7,662 nt of DNA, taken from the NCBI GenBank assembly GCA_009924765.1, contig RFQW01000065.1:1-7662 (forward strand), written 5' to 3'. Source of the DNA: Planctomycetota bacterium (GTDB lineage: Bacteria > Planctomycetota > Phycisphaerae > Phycisphaerales > SM1A02). This document shows, in pieces, positions 6,021-7,662 of this stretch; position 1 is the stretch's first letter; the number at the start of each line of letters is the position of its first letter. The position numbers and the translations under genes were made by a program. The notes below the pieces were generated by a model. It had not been told where the DNA came from and made no database searches. It saw nothing but the letters and a program-made list of their open reading frames with translations.

Positions 6021-6827
6021 ATGAACGATCTTGCACTGGTATCCGTTGTGGTCGGTGGGATTCTGCTTCTTGCTGCCACATGGAACTACTTTCGAGAATT
6101 GCTTGTTCCAGTCGACAATCTCGTGATGCCACAGAGCCGGTCATTGGAAGGGTCTCGGTGGCACAGCAACGCAGTACAGCCCGGGTCTGCACCCGGTGCA
6201 ACGGGTGGAACGTCAGGTGACGCGGTTGCTGTGCCAGATCAGGTGACTGTGGGGGGCGCCGATGGACAGTCAACGCTGATACCGCCGGGCGAAGCACCGC
6301 ATGTGTTAGGTATTCGTCACGACTCCGCGATTGTTGGAGGCAAAGGACAAGACCCCCATCTTCCTCCCCACCATGATGGCGAGACAACGCTCAACATCAA
6401 TGGTGTTCCCACAGTTTCATCGCACCAAGTCCTCGGCGCTACCTCGGCATCAACCGACGCGGTAATGGCTGGTGAGAAATCAGGACCACGTTTTCCCCTC
6501 GGCTTGCCATTGCCAGAACTGGTAAGCGCTCGCGACGTGCCGGCTGCAGCGGGGCCCTCCGGCCGAGCAGCTGGCCCGGATGGAGATCCAACGCAGTTGC
6601 CTGCAGGACTCATATCGGCGGTAGCCCGAGAGACGGTGGCGAACCTCCAGCCTTCTGTAACACGGCCTGCTCAGGCGATTGATTCCACGGAGTTAGCTCC
6701 ACTTGTTCCGCCTTCTACCGCCCTGTCGGTGGTCGGGCAGGAGCGTCCCACTTACACGCTCGCTGGCAATTTCTTCAAGATTCAGGGCCTACGTAACCCA
6801 CCACCTAATGAGGACACCCCCCGATGA
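6021..6827 (+). CDS. Membrane-anchored, largely disordered Pro/Gly/Ala-rich protein, function unknown
   Basis: 268 residues from the ATG at 6021. An N-terminal hydrophobic helix at about 4-22 (LALVSVVVGGILLLAAT) is followed by WNYFREL. The remaining roughly 240 residues are low-complexity, rich in Pro, Gly, Ala, Ser and Thr, with His-containing patches (GQDPHLPPHHDGE) and no visible fold. The last 25 residues (RPTYTLAGNFFKIQGLRNPP) are less disordered and could be a docking segment. There is no signal-peptidase site I would trust, so an anchor is more likely than a signal peptide. I do not recognise a family. The gene overlaps the next one by four bases (ATGA), so the two are made together. 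The frame is open back to an ATG at 5898 with another at 5949, but the chosen start sits directly before the membrane helix, with a weak GGA eight bases upstream. The ORF is likely real given the coupled neighbour; its function is unknown. Confidence 0.75.
   Translation: MNDLALVSVVVGGILLLAATWNYFRELLVPVDNLVMPQSRSLEGSRWHSNAVQPGSAPGATGGTSGDAVAVPDQVTVGGADGQSTLIPPGEAPHVLGIRHDSAIVGGKGQDPHLPPHHDGETTLNINGVPTVSSHQVLGATSASTDAVMAGEKSGPRFPLGLPLPELVSARDVPAAAGPSGRAAGPDGDPTQLPAGLISAVARETVANLQPSVTRPAQAIDSTELAPLVPPSTALSVVGQERPTYTLAGNFFKIQGLRNPPPNEDTPR
6810..6814 (+). promoter_or_regulatory. Ribosome binding site for the coiled-coil membrane gene
   Basis: GAGGA ends nine bases before the ATG at 6824 and lies within the final codons of the upstream gene. 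It is the clearest Shine-Dalgarno sequence in the window and fixes the start that overlaps the previous stop codon by ATGA. Confidence 0.7.
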
Positions 6828-7662
6828 ACCAGGATGATCAGACGTCTAGCACCTTCGTGAAGTCGGTCGACGGGCGGATCCGGGGGGTGTTGGGCACCCC
6901 AGGCCTTGCCGTGGCGCTATTGGTTGCGTCTTGTATCACCGTTGAGCTGGGGATTTTGGCTGCCACCCAGCAGTACGAGGCTGCCACCGCCCCTTCTGGC
7001 ACGACGATGATTCTTGGGATGTCGTCAGCGGGCATGGTTGTGTTTCTGGCCGAGCTCCTGAAGCTACCGGTCGCCTGGGTAAGCGGTGTTGTCGTCGGCC
7101 GTAACAGGATCATCTTCAACGCCGTCACGGCAGGCCTATGCCTCTTGACTGCCATCACCATCAAAGATCTCACTACTCGCGAGTGGAATCTTGCCCTTGA
7201 ACCCGCGCGCGAACTCCACCGAAAGTCTGATGAAAAGTTTGCGGAGATCGCAAGCCTTGAGAAGAAAAAAGCAGATCTCACGCAGGACACGAACAACGCC
7301 AATGCGTACTGGCGCGAACAGATCGAACAGACGAACGCGGAGCTGGACAGCCTTCAGAAGCGAAAGGCGTCAGAGCAGTCAGCGCACACTGAACGGCTTC
7401 GGGCGCTCATTGTTCAGGCCGACCCGGGCTCTGAGGAACGAATTCGATCGCTTGAGCAGATTCGTGATAAGGAGATTGCGGCGATCGACAATGACATCTC
7501 CGACCTTCAGCGTCAACTCGATGCTGAGCGATCTGCGTCCCGCAATTCAAGTGACTCTGACGCCAATACCTTTGAGAAGTCCGTGGCGCGTGCACAGGAA
7601 GAGCGCAAAGCAATCGAGGCCCGCAACCTGCGGGCCGAGCAAGCTGCGGCTGCGAATTATGA
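6824..7662 (+). CDS. Three-helix membrane protein with long cytoplasmic coiled coil (3' partial)
   Basis: 279 codons are visible and the frame is still open at the window edge. After a polar N-terminus come three hydrophobic segments at about 26-47, 62-91 and 96-113. The first two hold acidic residues, E41 and E76 (in VVFLAELLKLPVAW), that are unusual within membrane spans. From about 124 on the protein is highly charged, with heptad-like coiled-coil sequence (SLEKKKADLTQ, AELDSLQKRKASEQ, ISDLQRQLDAER) for at least 150 residues. I do not recognise the family. The plan, a few membrane helices plus a long coiled rod, parallels the MotA/ZorA-like protein of the divergent operon, but the channel motif is not seen here. 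It is translated together with the disordered anchor protein through the ATGA overlap and a good GAGGA site. It could be a second membrane component or a sensor arm; nothing in the visible part decides this. The coding call is firm. Confidence 0.85.
   Translation, partial: MNQDDQTSSTFVKSVDGRIRGVLGTPGLAVALLVASCITVELGILAATQQYEAATAPSGTTMILGMSSAGMVVFLAELLKLPVAWVSGVVVGRNRIIFNAVTAGLCLLTAITIKDLTTREWNLALEPARELHRKSDEKFAEIASLEKKKADLTQDTNNANAYWREQIEQTNAELDSLQKRKASEQSAHTERLRALIVQADPGSEERIRSLEQIRDKEIAAIDNDISDLQRQLDAERSASRNSSDSDANTFEKSVARAQEERKAIEARNLRAEQAAAANY

Noticed and set aside
6838..7302. 154-codon minus-strand frame near the right end
   Set aside because: It is antisense to the coiled-coil membrane gene, which has a good ribosome binding site and a coupled start; the antisense product is Ser/Arg-rich and featureless.
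1..7662. CRISPR array, tRNA, rRNA, insertion sequence or attachment repeats
   Set aside because: No spaced direct repeats, cloverleaf, transposase motifs or terminal inverted repeats were found on reading both strands.

Overview
The window holds the 3' end of a groEL chaperonin gene, its terminator, and then about 7.4 kb of accessory sequence built mostly from membrane and coiled-coil proteins. The DNA is GC-rich and codon use favours G/C in third positions. The GroEL tail (a Gly-His run ending in DMDY), the mostly weak ribosome binding sites and the mix of protein families suit a Gram-negative-type bacterium, possibly Planctomycetota. That placement is an inference from very little sequence.

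Layout. (1) 1-123, + strand: last 40 codons of groEL, then a strong GC hairpin terminator at 153-184. (2) 283-2274, + strand: a 663-residue protein with an apparent N-terminal PD-(D/E)XK nuclease fold joined to a DUF2075/Schlafen-type P-loop helicase. (3) 2462 to about 5899, - strand, transcribed away from the divergent region: a three-gene operon. Its order is a single-pass membrane protein with a helical domain, a MotA/TolQ/ExbB-like three-helix membrane protein with a cytoplasmic tail of about 355 residues, and a MotB/ZorB-like protein whose single membrane helix carries a W-x4-D motif, followed by a coiled coil and a complete von Willebrand factor A (vWA) domain. (4) 6021-7662, + strand, divergent: a membrane-anchored, largely disordered protein, translationally coupled to a three-helix membrane protein with a long coiled coil that runs off the window.

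Interpretation. The MotA-like plus MotB-like pair with a long tail is the architecture of ZorA/ZorB, the proton-driven motor of Zorya anti-phage defence. Here a vWA domain sits where ZorB has its peptidoglycan-binding OmpA-like domain, and a nuclease-helicase lies next door, as ZorD (a helicase with a nuclease) does in Zorya type I. No canonical Zorya gene other than the A/B-like pair is visible. The best reading is a candidate Zorya-like, ion-gradient-powered membrane complex, possibly defensive, with two extra membrane genes on a divergent transcript. That the helicase, the minus-strand operon and the divergent operon form one system is inferred from adjacency only.
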